Shown: positions 15,204 to 27,288, numbered from the stretch's first letter. The stretch is DNA of 51,152 nt from Gloeophyllum trabeum ATCC 11539 (GCF_000344685.1 NW_006920423.1:374227-425378); one strand, 5' to 3'. A program made the numbers and translations. The notes: generated by a model from the sequence alone, not told the origin.

Positions 15204-15987
15204 CCAGAGGAATAGAGCAATCATCAGTATCATAAGCCTGTAGGGTACTGTTACCCGTTACAGTCGTTTCTTCGGGGAGGGGCGACGACCTTGTATTGAA
15301 CCGTCGCCCCGACATGGATAGACTGTCGGATTACAGCGCACTACTCCGTCCGGTCCGAATTGAGGCGGTAATAACGCGAGCGGAGGTATATGGCGCGTTC
15401 TCGTGAATGAAGGTAGAGAGTTCTGAGTTACAAGAGAATTATACGAGAGTCACGAGCCGAGGATATATAGGTTAATTTATTATCAGTTCTTGATTTTTAG
15501 ATACTTATAAGAATTATATTACGATTTAAAGAAGAAATTCAAATCATAATCATTTCCAGCCACTGGGCTCCCCTTTGATTGTGTTGACCCTCGCTGACTT
15601 ATGTTGCGATTGGGTACCGTGCGGGCGTGAACCAGCACCTCTGGTGCAGCCTGCTACTACGACTTTCGCGTCTTCGCGTTCTCTGCGGCGGGCCCAAACG
15701 TCTGTGCCTATTTCAACTGTACTCGAGGAATAAGATGAGCAGACGGATGGGCAGAGCCGCCATGTTTACATGTATGGACGAAACGTGCTGAGGTTGTGGG
15801 CATACACTCTCGTAGGTCCGCTCAGTGACAGTAAGTCGACTGTTCTCGTGTCGTGTGCCTCGTTGCCTCGAGCAAGACACGGCAAGCCGCAGTAGCCAAC
15901 CCTCCTCTATACCAGCTTGCGCTCCTCGTAACATCATATAACCTCAACAAGTCGGAATGAGGCGCTACCTTCGGAGTACTTTCAGTG
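15204..15987. other. intergenic between NYN genes C and D
   Basis: About 780 bases. The section 15460-15560 is AT-rich, with runs of T and A that could hold transcript ends. A 74-codon frame on the minus strand near 15713-15937 has no recognisable domain. No repeat or RNA gene was seen. Confidence 0.5.
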
Positions 15988-17716
15988 ATGGGCTTAGGTG
16001 CTCACGTCGCCGTATTCTGGGATTACAGTGAGTTCGTTGAATACCTACCGCATACATGAATATGTGGTAATTATTCGCCATGGCCTTGTCAAGCTAATGT
16101 TTCTTCTGCCGGCGCTGACGGCGTACGGGTGGTTCGCAACATCGCAGCAATAGCTCGTCGATTCGGCTCCGTCACATCGTTCAAAGCCTATGCCGACTTA
16201 TCCGAATCATTGCACGCCGAAGCAATGAACTCTCGCGATAACCTGCAATTCACTGGCGTTTCCCTTGTCGATTGCCCCGGTCTCGCAAGGGGCAACCGCG
16301 GAAACAACATGATCATAGGTAAGTCCTCGGGATTGTCAGAAGACCGATAACAAATGCTTTATTCCTGTAGCCGACATGTTTGCCTATGTCTTTGATAACT
16401 TGGGACCAATCACCATTGTTGTCGTATCAGGCGACCCGTACATATCTTACGCTCTCTCTATTCTACGGCTTCGAGGACACCAAGTCGTGGTCATAGCGCC
16501 GAAAGGGTGTGGCATGCCCGTCGAGCAAACTGTTGATATGTTCATGGATTGGGAAAGCGACATATTGGCCAAGAGTCAAAAACTATCAAACAACCCATTG
16601 CACCGTACCTCCTCGGCTCTGCCAGGCCGTAATGGGGATGCAACCTTGTCTCTGGGGTCCAAGGTGCGAATCAAGCCGCCTGAGAACGAATGGGATGGTT
16701 CATGGATCCTCCGGCTGTCTTTGTTTCCCTGGGTCGTTTGTGAAGTGAAGACTTCGGATGGAACACCGAATCCTGGTCCTTCATCTGTGTCTGCAGAAGG
16801 CCACTCCAGTCCTACCGTTAATTCTGACGGTGAATCAGCTAGACCCGACCCTCCCAGCCCCGCTTTTATGCATTCGGAACTCTCATCACCGCGTTCGGTT
16901 GCCAGTATCATCTCGCAACCACAATCGCAACGATCCTTACCTTCCCCTGTCGATCATCCCCAGGAAGATGTATCTCCCATTCCTCTGGAGGACATCGCCT
17001 CTGTAGATCACGGCTCCCCGGACTCCTCCATTTGCAGCTCCCAGGGCACACCCGTACCACCGGACTATCCGCTTCCTTCGACGCTTTCTGATCCGTCAAA
17101 GCCTTCGGTGGCGCTGCAGTCATCCTTCCCTGCAGTGTTGCCGAAGCCGTCCATCCCTCCTCAGCCATCCTTTCCGACTCCACCGACATCGAATGCTGCT
17201 GGAACAACTTCACCAGCTAGTTCGACACCGACGCCGACGGTCAAGGCCGCGCAACAATTTTCTATCGTGTCAGGGCAGCAGACGCAGCCTAGCTCCCTGT
17301 CGACCCTCCCCACCATAGTAACGCGGCCATCACCTGAGGCCATATCACCAAAGGCTGTCGTAGCTTCTCTGGCAGCCAGTGCCAGCCCAAAGGTCTCGAA
17401 CCCCACTCCCGCGAAGCCATCTTCTCCTGCTCCTGCACGTACCGCCCAACCCGTCAACAACACAGAGCCTGTGATGCAGGAGCAATTCAAGCCGTTAGCA
17501 AGGCATCTTGAAGCAGCTCGGCGGCGGGGAAACGGATTCGTCTCATACACGCAAGCGGAATCGAGCGTCTGGACTGACCAGGCCGTCAAGGACGCAGCAG
17601 GCGCTCGGACCTTTGACTCCTATATCCAGATGGCGGTTCAGTCTGGAGTGGTTTCGGTTATCGGCAGTGCGAAGTATCTGGCCTTACAGAAGGCGTGGCA
17701 CGGGAAAGTACCTTAG
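15988..17716 (+). CDS. NYN-domain protein D (degenerate active site)
   Basis: Three exons: join(15988..16027,16094..16318,16371..17716), 536 aa. The NYN domain is recognisable throughout (AVFWDY, SVTSFKAYADLSES, GVSLVDCP, VVVSGD..ISYALSILRLRGHQVVVIAP). Key residues differ from B and C: motif 1 is FWDYTN instead of FWDYEN, the DVADK segment is GNRGNN, and SGDxDF has become SGDPYI. Enzyme activity is therefore doubtful. A very long Pro/Ser-rich linker (roughly aa 190-450) precedes one C-terminal wHTH-like domain (EQFKPLARHLEAARRRG to LQKAWHGKVP). The reading frame is intact over 536 codons, so the gene is probably maintained in spite of the motif loss. Confidence 0.85.
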
Positions 17717-18036
17717 GGCCTCACATATGTCGTGGCAGACTTTTTGGTCTCTTCTCTATTGCATTTCTTCATCTTGCGTCCCTTCAGCGCCGTCGAGATA
17801 CGCCTAGTAAGTCGCTTCGTGATGAAGAATACCTCCACGTCCGAATCTATTTTGAGAGAGCACGCATGTTACTGGGGTCTGGCTTGTATGGTAAGTCATG
17901 ACCCATTCTCCGGCGCTAGAAGGGATCCTCGGCTTTTACGTACCGTCGTATAAAGCGCATGGGTATTAAGAACATGTGGCCTTTGCCTCGTTCGCTAGCT
18001 CGTTCTGCTGAACCGCGCTGCAGGCGAGTCGTGACC
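17717..18036. other. intergenic between NYN genes D and E
   Basis: About 320 bases. TATAAAG at 17950-17956 lies about 82 bases before the ATG of gene E and is a plausible TATA element. Nothing else is supported. Confidence 0.5.
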
Positions 18037-19511
18037 ATGGACGATACCGGGCGAGTGGCAATATTTTGGGGCTTCGGTAGGCTTTCAACCGATTTCCACC
18101 TTAATTGCGATGATATGAATCGAAACCAGAGGCATGTCGACCGCCATTCTTGGTCGATGGCGTTGAGCTGGTGGAGAAGATCCAACGCATCGCGCATACT
18201 TTCGGAGAGGTCACCTTGTTCAAGACCTACGTCGACTTGGCCAAGCTAGCAAGCAGTCGAGCTCCTTTGCGTTCCGAATTGCATGCATGCGGTGTATCAG
18301 TTGTCGACTGTCCTCGTACCAACCGGAAGGATGTGACGGATAAGATGATTGCAGGTGAGCGTGCCCAATACAGCTGTGCTCAACATGATGTGACGGATTC
18401 ATTCTGGACAGTGGATATGATGGTCTTTGCCATGGACAATCCAGCACCTTCGACGCTGGTTCTGCTGTCGGGCGATGCAGACTTTGCATATCCAGTGTCG
18501 ATTTTGCGTTTAAGGAAGTATCACGTGGTGGTTATTGCACCGTCCGCGACGGACAATAGCACTTCCATCAAGTATCGCGCATCCATCAGGCTAGGATGGG
18601 AGCGCGACGTACTGGATAAAAGTGTTACGTCGGTGTCGGTGGGACATGGCCTGGACATCGCAATTCTTCCGACGGCAAAGAGAGAGTTAGACGAGGATGG
18701 TAATCGTCCCTCGAAACGAGCTCGAGTCTTGGGTGGCTCCTGTAATCCTCACATTCCGGCATCGCCTGAGGTCGGCCTAACGACAGCAGTCCCGAGACAC
18801 CTGCAACCTCCGATGCATACCGCGTCGACTAGCATGTCTTCAATGCTACGAGCTGACACTGTTGCGTCCGGTGCCCGTGCTGAGCAAGAAGGTGACGGCG
18901 GTTCCAGCGTCGCAGCTGAATTGTCGTTGGAGTCAATGACTCTAATTTCTATCGCCCAAGGTCCGGCCATTCCAGTAGACGATAACGAGGTCTCCCTCCC
19001 GGTGGAGACTGCTCACAGCGACGAAGTATGCCGAGGCAGCGTAGCCGAGAGAGCAGAGGGCGAACTGCTAAGCGGGACCTCTTTACCGGATGCGAAACAG
19101 GAAGATTCCATCGAGCCCGGTGGCCCTGCCGACGATCAACCAGAAGGGTCCACGCACCATACTTCAACCAAGGAAGCGAGGGAAGTCCCTGCCCAGTTTC
19201 ACAGACTCGTCGAATTGTTGGAGAGAGCCAGAATGAATGGCGATTCAGCGCAGGGGTGGTCCATACTCGGGCGCGGTTTCGCGAAGGACCCCATAGCTAG
19301 TAAAGCTGCCCTGCAGTCTGCCGGCGTTCCTAAATTCAGGAAGTACGTGCACCTCGCGGAGAAAGCAGGCATAGTCAAAGTTATGCGCACCGATGCGCAC
19401 GAGCCATCGGTTTGCCTAGCTCCAGAATGGCATGGGAAGGTCGTCATAGAGCAAGATCCGGAGGAAGTACAGAGAGCAGATTTCTTGCGTCTCTTGGAAG
19501 ACTTTCTGTGA
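18037..19511 (+). CDS. NYN-domain protein E (first acidic motif lost)
   Basis: Three exons: join(18037..18076,18130..18354,18412..19511), 454 aa. Motif 1, FWDYEN in B and C, reads FWGFEA, so the first catalytic Asp and the Asn are missing. The other motifs are kept (KDVTDKMI..VDMMVFAMD and SGDADFAYPVS). A patch KRELDEDGNRPSKRAR around residue 180 could act as a nuclear localisation signal. One C-terminal wHTH-like domain follows (AQFHRLVELLERARMNG to LAPEWHGKV), then a short acidic tail. First-exon length (40 nt) and second-exon length (225 nt) are identical to B and D. Function is inferred only at family level: an RNA-binding NYN protein that is probably weakened or inactive as a nuclease. 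Confidence 0.86.
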
Positions 19512-19765
19512 CGAGCCAGCCCCTCAGTCTGTACATCCTATGTGATGAATTGCAAGCTGTACTGATTCAGCTGCGTAGCATTAGATTGTAGGATAATCTG
19601 GGTCTTACGCGAGATAATGAGGGTGAAAGGAATGAATGTAAATTTATCCATCTGCAGGTTACGATGTAGTGGATTACTCTATGAATCAAGTCAAGCGTAG
19701 GAGATCAATTAGCGCCCGAGAAGATAGCAGCTCTTCAATAAGTGAGTCCCCGCACGACCGTGGTG

Positions 19766-20839
19766 CTATGAACCTCTATCTTCCTCGATTGGGCGGCCAT
19801 CGGGAACGACATCCTTAAATATCCACTCGGAAGTACACCTCTGTCTATCCCAGAGGGACCCATCGAAATGCCCCTGCGAGAGACTTGCTTTGAGATTGAA
19901 GAAGTCTCTCGCCGTCCACGTCTTGATGGGCCCAAGGCAATTCGGGACTTGCACGGTAATCAATTCAATGGGCGTATCTCGAACGATGGACCGCAGATCC
20001 CGCTCCGCAAGCGATATGATTTCACTAGCCAACACCACCACGAGGCATTTTAGGCGTGAGCCTTGCTGTTCGACAAGATCCATGAACGCTGGTCGGGTAT
20101 AGGCCGTCCAGACGTCCGGCCATGGTAATATAACGGTTGTGGCAATGTGAGTGAGATCGGGGTAGTGCGCCGGCTCGAACCTGACCAGGTAGTCAGGATC
20201 GTCGTGGATGAGGTGGCTGAGATGCTTTTGCGACAGAGCCGCATGCGGCATGCTGTGGTTCCGGCATAAGAGCGAACGGAGATCCAGCCGGCCATATGGG
20301 TATTCGAAGAAACGGTCCGAGTTGCACAGGATGTGCAGGTTCTCCAATTTGTCGGTGATGTTGGAGAACAGGTCTATGAGTTGTCGGCGGACCCAAGCTC
20401 CATTGTAGCTACCGTCGTCTATCAAGTCGATGATGAGACTCTTCATGAGGGCAGCCAATGGCGGGTTGCCCTTCAAGGTGCGGTTAAGCATACAAAGGGT
20501 ATCGAAGTTCTTCACCTGCGTGCTTTGGATAAGAATCAGGGTCCAGAGAGGTTATTCGGCAACTTACGGTTACTTTTCCGTATATATGTTTAATCGCTTG
20601 CTGGTACGTGTGCTTGCACACGGTAGCCAGACTAATCGCCGCGTCGTTGCGAGCGTCGAGCTCCATTGCCCAGTCGAAGATGTCATCTACTAATTCTACT
20701 GGCACTGCTGGGAACGCTCCAGCAGCTACTTCACCTGAATAGGGATAGGTCAGCTTGTGCTGGTCTAATACGTCCGGACGGACAGTGCATGGGACGAGGA
20801 TTGTAACAGAGTATCATGGAGTAGGAATAACATACCCAT
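19766..20839 (-). CDS. F-box-like protein with a four-base first coding exon
   Basis: Three exons: complement(join(19766..20515,20568..20734,20836..20839)), 306 aa. The start is ATGG followed by a 101-nt intron (donor GTATG, branch CTGAC, acceptor CAG). This gives MGEVAAGAFPAVPVELVDDI and joins straight into an F-box-like segment (PVELVDDIFDW...SLATVCKHTYQQAIKHIY). The rest is a leucine-rich region of the kind found in the very large agaricomycete F-box families, with no catalytic motif. F-box proteins link substrates to SCF ubiquitin ligases; the substrate here is unknown. The next gene-like region upstream belongs to the MoCF gene, which ends at 21282. Confidence 0.7.
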
Positions 20840-21281
20840 GGTTAACCCAACAGTTCGCAACCGTGTATTTTGCGTAGAAGTGAGGGGAAACGGTTAGCTC
20901 GATACCGGCGGTCGCTTTTAAAGATATGATTTCTCGGGGTAGTGCATGATGTCGGAGCCCCGGGTGGTCATGGTCAACAACCCCCTATCGCGTCCGGCGT
21001 TTGCTCGGACAGCAATATCTAATCACCAGCTGAGACCTGACGATCGACCACAACAGGGAGGTAGTTTAAGAGGAACTTTTAACCGGATTCAATTCTATTC
21101 AATTGAAACTGAAGGGGGTCCGTTTCAACCTATCTTCCCACGGTGCCGACGGCTAGCGCAAAGGGAGCCGTTCAGTGTTCTAGAATACATAGAATTACAT
21201 CGGGAGAGCTGCAAGAGACAAAGAAACTGCTACGGTCCAACAGCACGACTGATGCTGTAGAAGTGAGTACTTCCCCAGTCG
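20840..21281. other. intergenic between the F-box-like gene and the MoCF gene
   Basis: About 440 bases holding the 5' flank of the F-box-like gene and the 3' flank of the MoCF-domain gene, both on the minus strand. Open frames on the plus strand are short and domain-free. Nothing else is supported. Confidence 0.5.
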
Positions 21282-22842
21282 TCACTTACTGTCCTTGGCC
21301 TGCCGGACCTCCACCTCGGTCATGACCTTTCCCTGTAGCCTCTCGACAACCTCGTCGCCGAGCTCCTTCACGCGCTCCTCGTCCAGACCGATCAGCGAGA
21401 CGTACACCCCTCTTTGCAGGAGCGGGTACGACCCCACCCGCACGCCCTCGTTCTTGACGCGCTTTTGGAGATCGGTGAGGTATGGAGCAATGGAGGATTC
21501 GGGGAGGCTGTTGGTGAAGAATAAGTGTCAGCGCGTGTGGGACAGGGCTGAGGGCTGTGACGTACTTAGTGAAGACTTGAAGGCGGAAGGGGCGCTCGTT
21601 GGGGGGCGGGAGGGGTAGGAAGGGGACCAGGTGGTCCAGTAATCGCTGGAATAAACCTGGGATACCCGGGAAGATGCAGAGTTTGCCCTCAAGGCGGACG
21701 ACGGGCTGTAATGTCCGGTTATAGCGTGGAAACTCGCCTCCGTATAAATGGACAGCAGATACTTACCACCCATAAATCTTTCGCGACAAAGAGAACTTCC
21801 GCTTTGTCGGGGAAGAGCGCCATTCTTTCCCTTGCCGTTCTCTGCTCCTCGGTCTGTTGGGAGATCCAAGGCCGGTTCTTGCTCATCTCCATCATGCGAC
21901 GTAAAGTCTCCTGGTGGTGGACGAGCCCTTGGTTGAATGACTTCGCAAGGGAGGCGTAAGTAATGTCTACGAGCGGTAATCGATATTAAGATATCGCATG
22001 TCTCTAAGTTAATATTGGCGTACCGTCGTGTGTCGGCCCAATACCACCGGAAGTAATGACGAAGTCGTACTTCTGCACCATGCGACGGCTCGCCTCGACA
22101 CTGACCCGCCTCCGGTGTGAAGACAGCTACCAACTTCAACGGAGTTGAACTCACATGTCGTCTTCCTCATCCGGAACGACTTCAATCCGTTTTCTGTCTC
22201 AAGACAGTGTTAACTGCGAACAAGCTGTGAGGAGTAGATACGGCAGATGTGCCGGGGACGCGGCAACTGCTGCACTTCAATTACCAGCGCGAGGTCAAGT
22301 CACTCCACCCGGGATGGTAGGAGAGACCTGAGCTAGCAGATTCCAAACCAGCTTACGGTCGGTAGCAGTCGTGCGCAGGGCGCCCGACAACCTGCAGTGA
22401 GAAGTTCGCAGATGCTGGACTCACAACTCGATACCATTTTCGAAGCAAAACCGGGCAAAGTAGTTGGAATTCCTATCCAGGGTCTTCCCGTTCAAGATCT
22501 CGTCTCTACCAAGTAGGAGTTGACCAGCATTAGACATGCCGCGTCGATGAGAGGTCATTGAAACGCCCGGAAGCCAACGACTGACCCGATGATCAAGCAA
22601 CCAGCAGTCTTTATGTACTTCCCCTCTCCCAAGGGATTCTTGGGCACCGGCGTAACTTCGAAGTTCCACTCCTCGGTGGCAGGTTGCGACGACCCAGCGG
22701 TCGCCATTGTCTGCGGTTTGTCCGGCGTCGTAGACATTGTTCTGGAAGCTGTCACCGCAAGTCGGCCAGTGAACGCGGTCCGGCAAGGAATGTGGTGACT
22801 AAGAGTCAGACACAGAAGACGCGATGCCGCGCGATAGCTCAT
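21282..22842 (-). CDS. molybdopterin-binding (MoCF/CinA-like) domain protein, probably mitochondrial
   Basis: Seven exons: complement(join(21282..21507,21566..21705,21767..21966,22024..22100,22155..22193,22425..22505,22586..22842)), 339 aa. The N-terminal ~40 residues (MSYRAASRLLCLTLSHHIPC and onward) are basic, Ser/Thr-rich and free of acidic residues, like a mitochondrial presequence. The MoCF_biosynth fold follows: GDEILNGKT, KRIEVVPDEEDD, DFVITSGGIGPTHDD and LCIFPGIPGLFQ. This domain binds molybdopterin or related nucleotides in MoaB/MogA, CinA and the N-terminal part of FAD synthases. No PAPS-reductase/FAD-synthase half is present, so the exact reaction is unknown. One intron (22194-22424, 231 nt) is much longer than its neighbours. 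The gene is divergent from ORC3. Confidence 0.82.
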
Positions 22843-23018
22843 GGGTCCCGGTCGCCGGAATATTATATTCACGAGCAACCCACTTTATAATGGAATTTCG
22901 TCGGAAATAGCGAGAGCGACTGCCTTGGAATAGCAATGCCCTGTGGACTCGTGGTATTGCGGTGGTCATGAGCGAGCGGACGAGAGCCACAGCCTCGCCA
23001 CACGGTCACGTTTCCGAG

Positions 23019-23024
23019 ACGCGT
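23019..23024 (+). promoter_or_regulatory. MluI cell-cycle box upstream of ORC3
   Basis: One exact ACGCGT, 50 bases before the ORC3 start codon, in the 232-base divergent promoter shared with the MoCF gene. It parallels the pair upstream of MCM4 and would fit MBF-type G1/S control. A single hexamer is weak evidence by itself. Confidence 0.4.
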
Positions 23025-23074
23025 CCTTTAACGGCCACACTTTTCAATTTCCACTACCGCGACTGCGCTGTAGA

Positions 23075-25912
23075 ATGGCCAGTGTATCCGACCTCGACAA
23101 TCTCAATCAAGTAAGCTTTTACGTGACAGGGATAGACGGCCTCAGTTTACGCGAATTTCAGACGGTGATCTGCATACCATACGCTGGGTCGGGTAAGCAG
23201 GTGGTCCACTTCACGTAGCCCAGGCTAACTCATCGTTTGGCAGACGATGAGAACGAGGAACACCCATCGCCCGAAATAAAGCACTATCCGCATCAGTCTC
23301 GAGACCTGCCAGATGGGTTCAAGCTGAGGATGGATGTATACCGCGCGGCGTGGAAGGATTGCTTGGCTCGGGTCCAGGTGAGTTTGCAACAGGTATCTCG
23401 GACGTGCCTGTATCCAATTGACATGTGCGGATTGTACTTAGTCTATTATAGAGGAGCTGCATTCACCCCGACTACAAGAAATCACCGAGCAAGTTCATTC
23501 CGCGCATTTACCATCCCGAACTCTCTCCAACCTACCACATCCCGAAATCCCCACATTCTGCGTCCATGGTGAGCACTACCTTTCCAAAACTATGTTCATC
23601 TACCAAAGTCCACCTCCCTCAGGCCCTCTGACATATCTGGATGATGTGACAACTAAGGTGCTCGAACCTCCAAATGTATCAGGATGCCATCTCTACCCGT
23701 CCGACTGTACGAATATCACAGCAGCGATGAAATCATTGGTTTCGACATTTACTCAGAGAGACGTTGCAGAAGGTGTGTCAGCCCCCATCTGTCTCTTTCT
23801 TTCCTTGCCAACTCACGCGTCCAGGGAGCTCGAGGAAATGGCCATCGGCATCACTAGCATCGTACGACATCCACACGCTTGTTTCCTGGTACGAGCATCT
23901 TGAGGGTACGCATCTTTATTCTTCAACAGCGGCAAGGGATACCATTTCCACCTATCTTAACCCCAAGTTTCACAGAAGATGAATGTTCGCAACTCATTGT
24001 CATATTTCACCAGTTTGAGCAGTTCGAGTCATCAGTACTGGAGGATTTCTTCTATATCTGCAGGTATCCTTCGACCCTCCGCTATAAATGACATTACTAT
24101 TACTGATACGACATCTGTATCCAGCCTGGTAGTCTCGAAGTTGCCATTTGTCTTCATATTTTCCATGTCCTCCCCGCCGACACCATCCTATCTACATGCG
24201 ACGTATTCTCGAGATGCCCTCACGCTACTGCGGGTGAAGACCATGGTCGCGCCGCAAGGGTGGTCGCTTGTGAAAGCGGTTCTAGAGCAGGTCCGTTCAA
24301 TGTGGTCCTTGCCTGGTACCAAGATTAACAAGGCAGGTCTTGCCACACAGACATTCTTTGCTCTTGACTTTGAGCCCGATATCATGATCGGACCTCCCGT
24401 CCTAGAATACATCTTGGACTACTTCAAGCGGTATAATTCGTCCAACGACGCAATTCTGACCATCTTGCAAGTACGTCTTTCCCCCATTTGGTACAGACGG
24501 CGGTCTCCTGATCCCGTCATAGCTAACCTTCATGAAACACTTTGATGAGCCGCTGACGATACTCGCTCGCGACTCCTTCCTGAGCACCGAATCCCTCGCG
24601 GAAGCAGACGCAAAACTATCCGAACCCCCATCTTTCCCCTTCCTTGACTCCCTCCTCTCGCGCGTCGCGCTTCCCCCGTTATCCAGCGGGTCCCTCGATG
24701 TCGACGTGTCCGACCACGAAAGCGACTGGCCGGACCGGAGTATCGCCACCCTGCTCGAGTCTGTCGACGCAGCGCGCGCGCGCTTCAGGGCACGCTCGAG
24801 AGGGGTTAAGATCGGGTATCGGCTCCTGAACCTCGTCAAGGGCGTCTTGGCGGAGATGGGCTACCGCGTGGACGGCAAGAAGGGGAAGGCGGACGCGGAG
24901 GGGGAGGATATTGAGTTCATGGGCAGGGCTCTTCGAGGGCGGCTTGCTAGGGAGAATAAAAATGCGGGGGCTGCGGTGAAGTGTGTCCTCTTTCTGTTGC
25001 CTGCGCCATCTCTATCTTTATTGACGGCATGCAACAGGGAATTGTCTTGGGCGGATGCGCAGAGATTGCTCGCGGCGATACATCAGTTCTTTCAGGAGTT
25101 ACCTCCCCACCTCCGAGCCGCGGAGGCGAAAGCCAGAGTTAAGGTCGTCTCGTGGAACTCGCAGCTGCAGCGGGTTGAGGAAGAACTGTTTCCTGAGCTC
25201 ACGGAGGCGATTGGCGACTGGCTAACAGGTTTCCTTGAGTGAGTCGATTTATTCGCTGCCTATCTCATATCTCATGGGATTATGTAGCGAGAAGCTAAAG
25301 AGTCTGGAAGAATGTAGTCTCTGGGATATATGGTACACCGGCTCTACACCATTCCCATCAGAGGTAATCCCTCCTTTCGTTCACCCATTGCCATAGCTAA
25401 CAGGACTCCTTTGGCAGTTACTCAACCCCTCCCCGCGGGCATCAATCATCTCAGCCCTTCTCCACCCTCACGAGTACGCGCGATTCCAGGCTGACCCCGA
25501 GTCCCTCGAGCTCGAAATCGGGGAAACCCAAGACGCGCCGATGCTCTGGGAGCTCCCCGACACGAGCATCCTGTTCCGACGGTACCTGGAGGGCGGGAAG
25601 ATGCTCAACGTGTACGACTGGTACGAGGCGTTCGCGCTCGAGCTGGAGACTCAAAGAAAGGAGATGCGAAAGCGGCTGGCGGCTGAAGCCGGTCCTTCCA
25701 CGCCAAAGAAGAACAAGGGGAAAGGTAAGGCGCGGGAGTTGGACGAGCAGATGGAGATGGACGGGGAGGACGACGATGAGGAGCAGTGGCGGATGCAGAT
25801 TCAGGCGCGCTTCATCCGGGCGCTGCATGAGCTGGATTACGCGGGGTTCATCAAGCACACTGGAAGGAAGGCGGATCATGTCCTCCGGACGGTGTTCGAT
25901 GTCTTGGATTGA
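23075..25912 (+). CDS. ORC3: origin recognition complex subunit 3
   Basis: Twelve exons: join(23075..23110,23162..23192,23244..23377,23442..23568,23623..23772,23825..23905,23976..24063,24125..24470,24523..24980,25038..25238,25288..25363,25418..25912), 740 aa, the expected ORC3 size. The N-terminal AAA+-like region has MKSLVSTFT, a core sheet strand LIVIFHQFEQFESSVLEDFF and LPFVFIFSMSS. Then come FALDFEPDIMIGPPVLEYI and the conserved C-terminus IRALHELDYAGFIKHTGRKA. The pattern matches fungal ORC3, which scaffolds the nuclear complex that loads MCM2-7 and so works upstream of MCM4, also encoded here. A basic linker (KKNKGKGKAREL) near the C-terminus may contact DNA or act as an NLS. A possible 42-nt in-frame intron inside exon 8 was not used. 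Confidence 0.87.
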
Positions 25913-26382
25913 TATGTTACTTATCACTAACTATTGCTGTTGTATGTCTAAGTACCGGAAGAAAGGAAGGGAATATAGATCCACGGATTCAATGGCACGA
26001 TAAAGCACCAATGTCGCAAGGTTAACGACACAATAATCTGTCGCAAGTCATGTCAAACAGGCAGAGATAGATGAATCCGTGTTATTCGAACCACTATACG
26101 ATCCGTCTATTAACGAATGTAAGTTAGTTACCCAATGCGTGCACCGTCATCAAAGTCGTGGCATCGTAACCAAATGCAACAGCGGCGTGGAGTTAGCTGC
26201 GTGCGTAGCATGCGGGAGACTTGGGTCGGAGAAATAGAGCGGACCACGAGATGATACCCTAACCATACAAGCCAAGATATATCCTAGACCCAAGAAGCGG
26301 AAGACAGAAACAGGAAAATGATACAGATGGATGAGATCTAAGGGAGAAAAAATGATATTGATTGAGCCTAGCACAGGATAGA
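25913..26382. other. convergent 3' flank of ORC3 and the second KNH-like gene
   Basis: About 470 bases between convergent stop codons. It should hold both transcript ends. AT-rich patches are present, but no coding frame, repeat or RNA gene is supported. Confidence 0.5.
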
Positions 26383-27288
26383 CTACCAAATCGCGAGCCC
26401 GAAGACGGCGGCGACGACGCCCACGACAGTCGTGAGGCCCGTGGCGGCGATCTGCTGCGACCCGCTGTTGGAGGCCGCGGCGGCCTTCGCGGACGCAGTG
26501 GCGGAGCCCGAGGCAGAGGAGGCCTTAGAGCTCGTCGCGGCGGTGGTGTGCGCGGCAGACGCGCCGGTCGTGGCAGCGCTGGCCGCGGTGGGCTGGGCGA
26601 GGGGCGCGGTAGAGGCGCCATCGATCTGCGCCTGCACGGTAGAGTTAAAGGTGCCGGTCATGCCTTTCATGCTATAGGGGAGTTTAAGGGTGAGGAAGAT
26701 TTAGGAGATGGGAAGGCTACGACGTACGTGAACTTCGCGGAGAAGGCAAGAGCCGGGTATTGAGGGTTGGTGGAGTCCTTGAGATTCAGGGACTCGAAGC
26801 GGACGAAGCTGAACGGCTATGAGGCATGTGCAGGAGCCCAGGTAAGAAGGAACGTACTAGTCGCTGCCGTCAGGTCCAATGCTGCCGTCGGGGGTAAAGA
26901 CAATAGACGAAGTCGTGGAGACGTCCACATTGCCAGTAATGGGTTGCAGCATGGTCTATCGAGGAACAAAACGTGTCAGACAGTCTTGCACCCTCCAAGT
27001 AGAGCCCGAGGTAGAAAGCGTACCTGCTGAATGGCATTCCCGACGTAGATCGAGACTTTCGAAGCGCCGAACGAGGCGAGGGAAGGCTGGCTGCCATCAT
27101 CTTGCCAGCTGATGGTGGCCTGCTGGCCAGCAGTCCAGGTAGTCCCGCCCACCGGAGAGGTAGTCTAAACGCACTCCGAACTCAGCACCTTCCTTTCAAG
27201 ATCTCTCGATTTCACGCACGTAAACCGTAGCCAAAGCCGAGGGGGCCAAAGCAGCCAAAGCAAGAGCGGCGAAGGAAGAAGCGAACAT
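26383..27288 (-). CDS. Kre9/KNH-like GPI-anchored protein, second copy
   Basis: Five exons: complement(join(26383..26671,26728..26808,26858..26955,27024..27164,27220..27288)), 225 aa. A clear signal peptide (MFASSFAALALAALAPSALA) precedes the Kre9/KNH domain, with TSPVGGTTWTAGQQATISW, YVGNAIQQ, VDVSTTSSIVFTPD, YFVRFESLNLKD and FTMKGMTGTFNSTV. A Ser/Ala/Thr-rich stalk and a hydrophobic C-terminus (GLTTVVGVVAAVFGLAIW) after small residues indicate GPI attachment. The protein should sit at the cell surface. It is only distantly similar to the other KNH-like gene at 845-1856. A TATAAAT on the minus strand near 27424-27431 lies ~135 bases upstream of the start. Confidence 0.88.

Noticed and set aside
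22194..22424. Extra small exons inside the 231-nt intron of the MoCF gene (around 22357-22391)
   Set aside because: Including them breaks the junction between the conserved stretches ENGIEL and KRIEVVPDEE, which join perfectly without them.
24289..24330. Possible 42-nt in-frame intron in ORC3 exon 8 (GTCCGT...AAG)
   Set aside because: Too short for the window's introns (47 nt and up), no branch site at a usable distance, and the unspliced frame is open; left as coding, but family alignment could reverse this.
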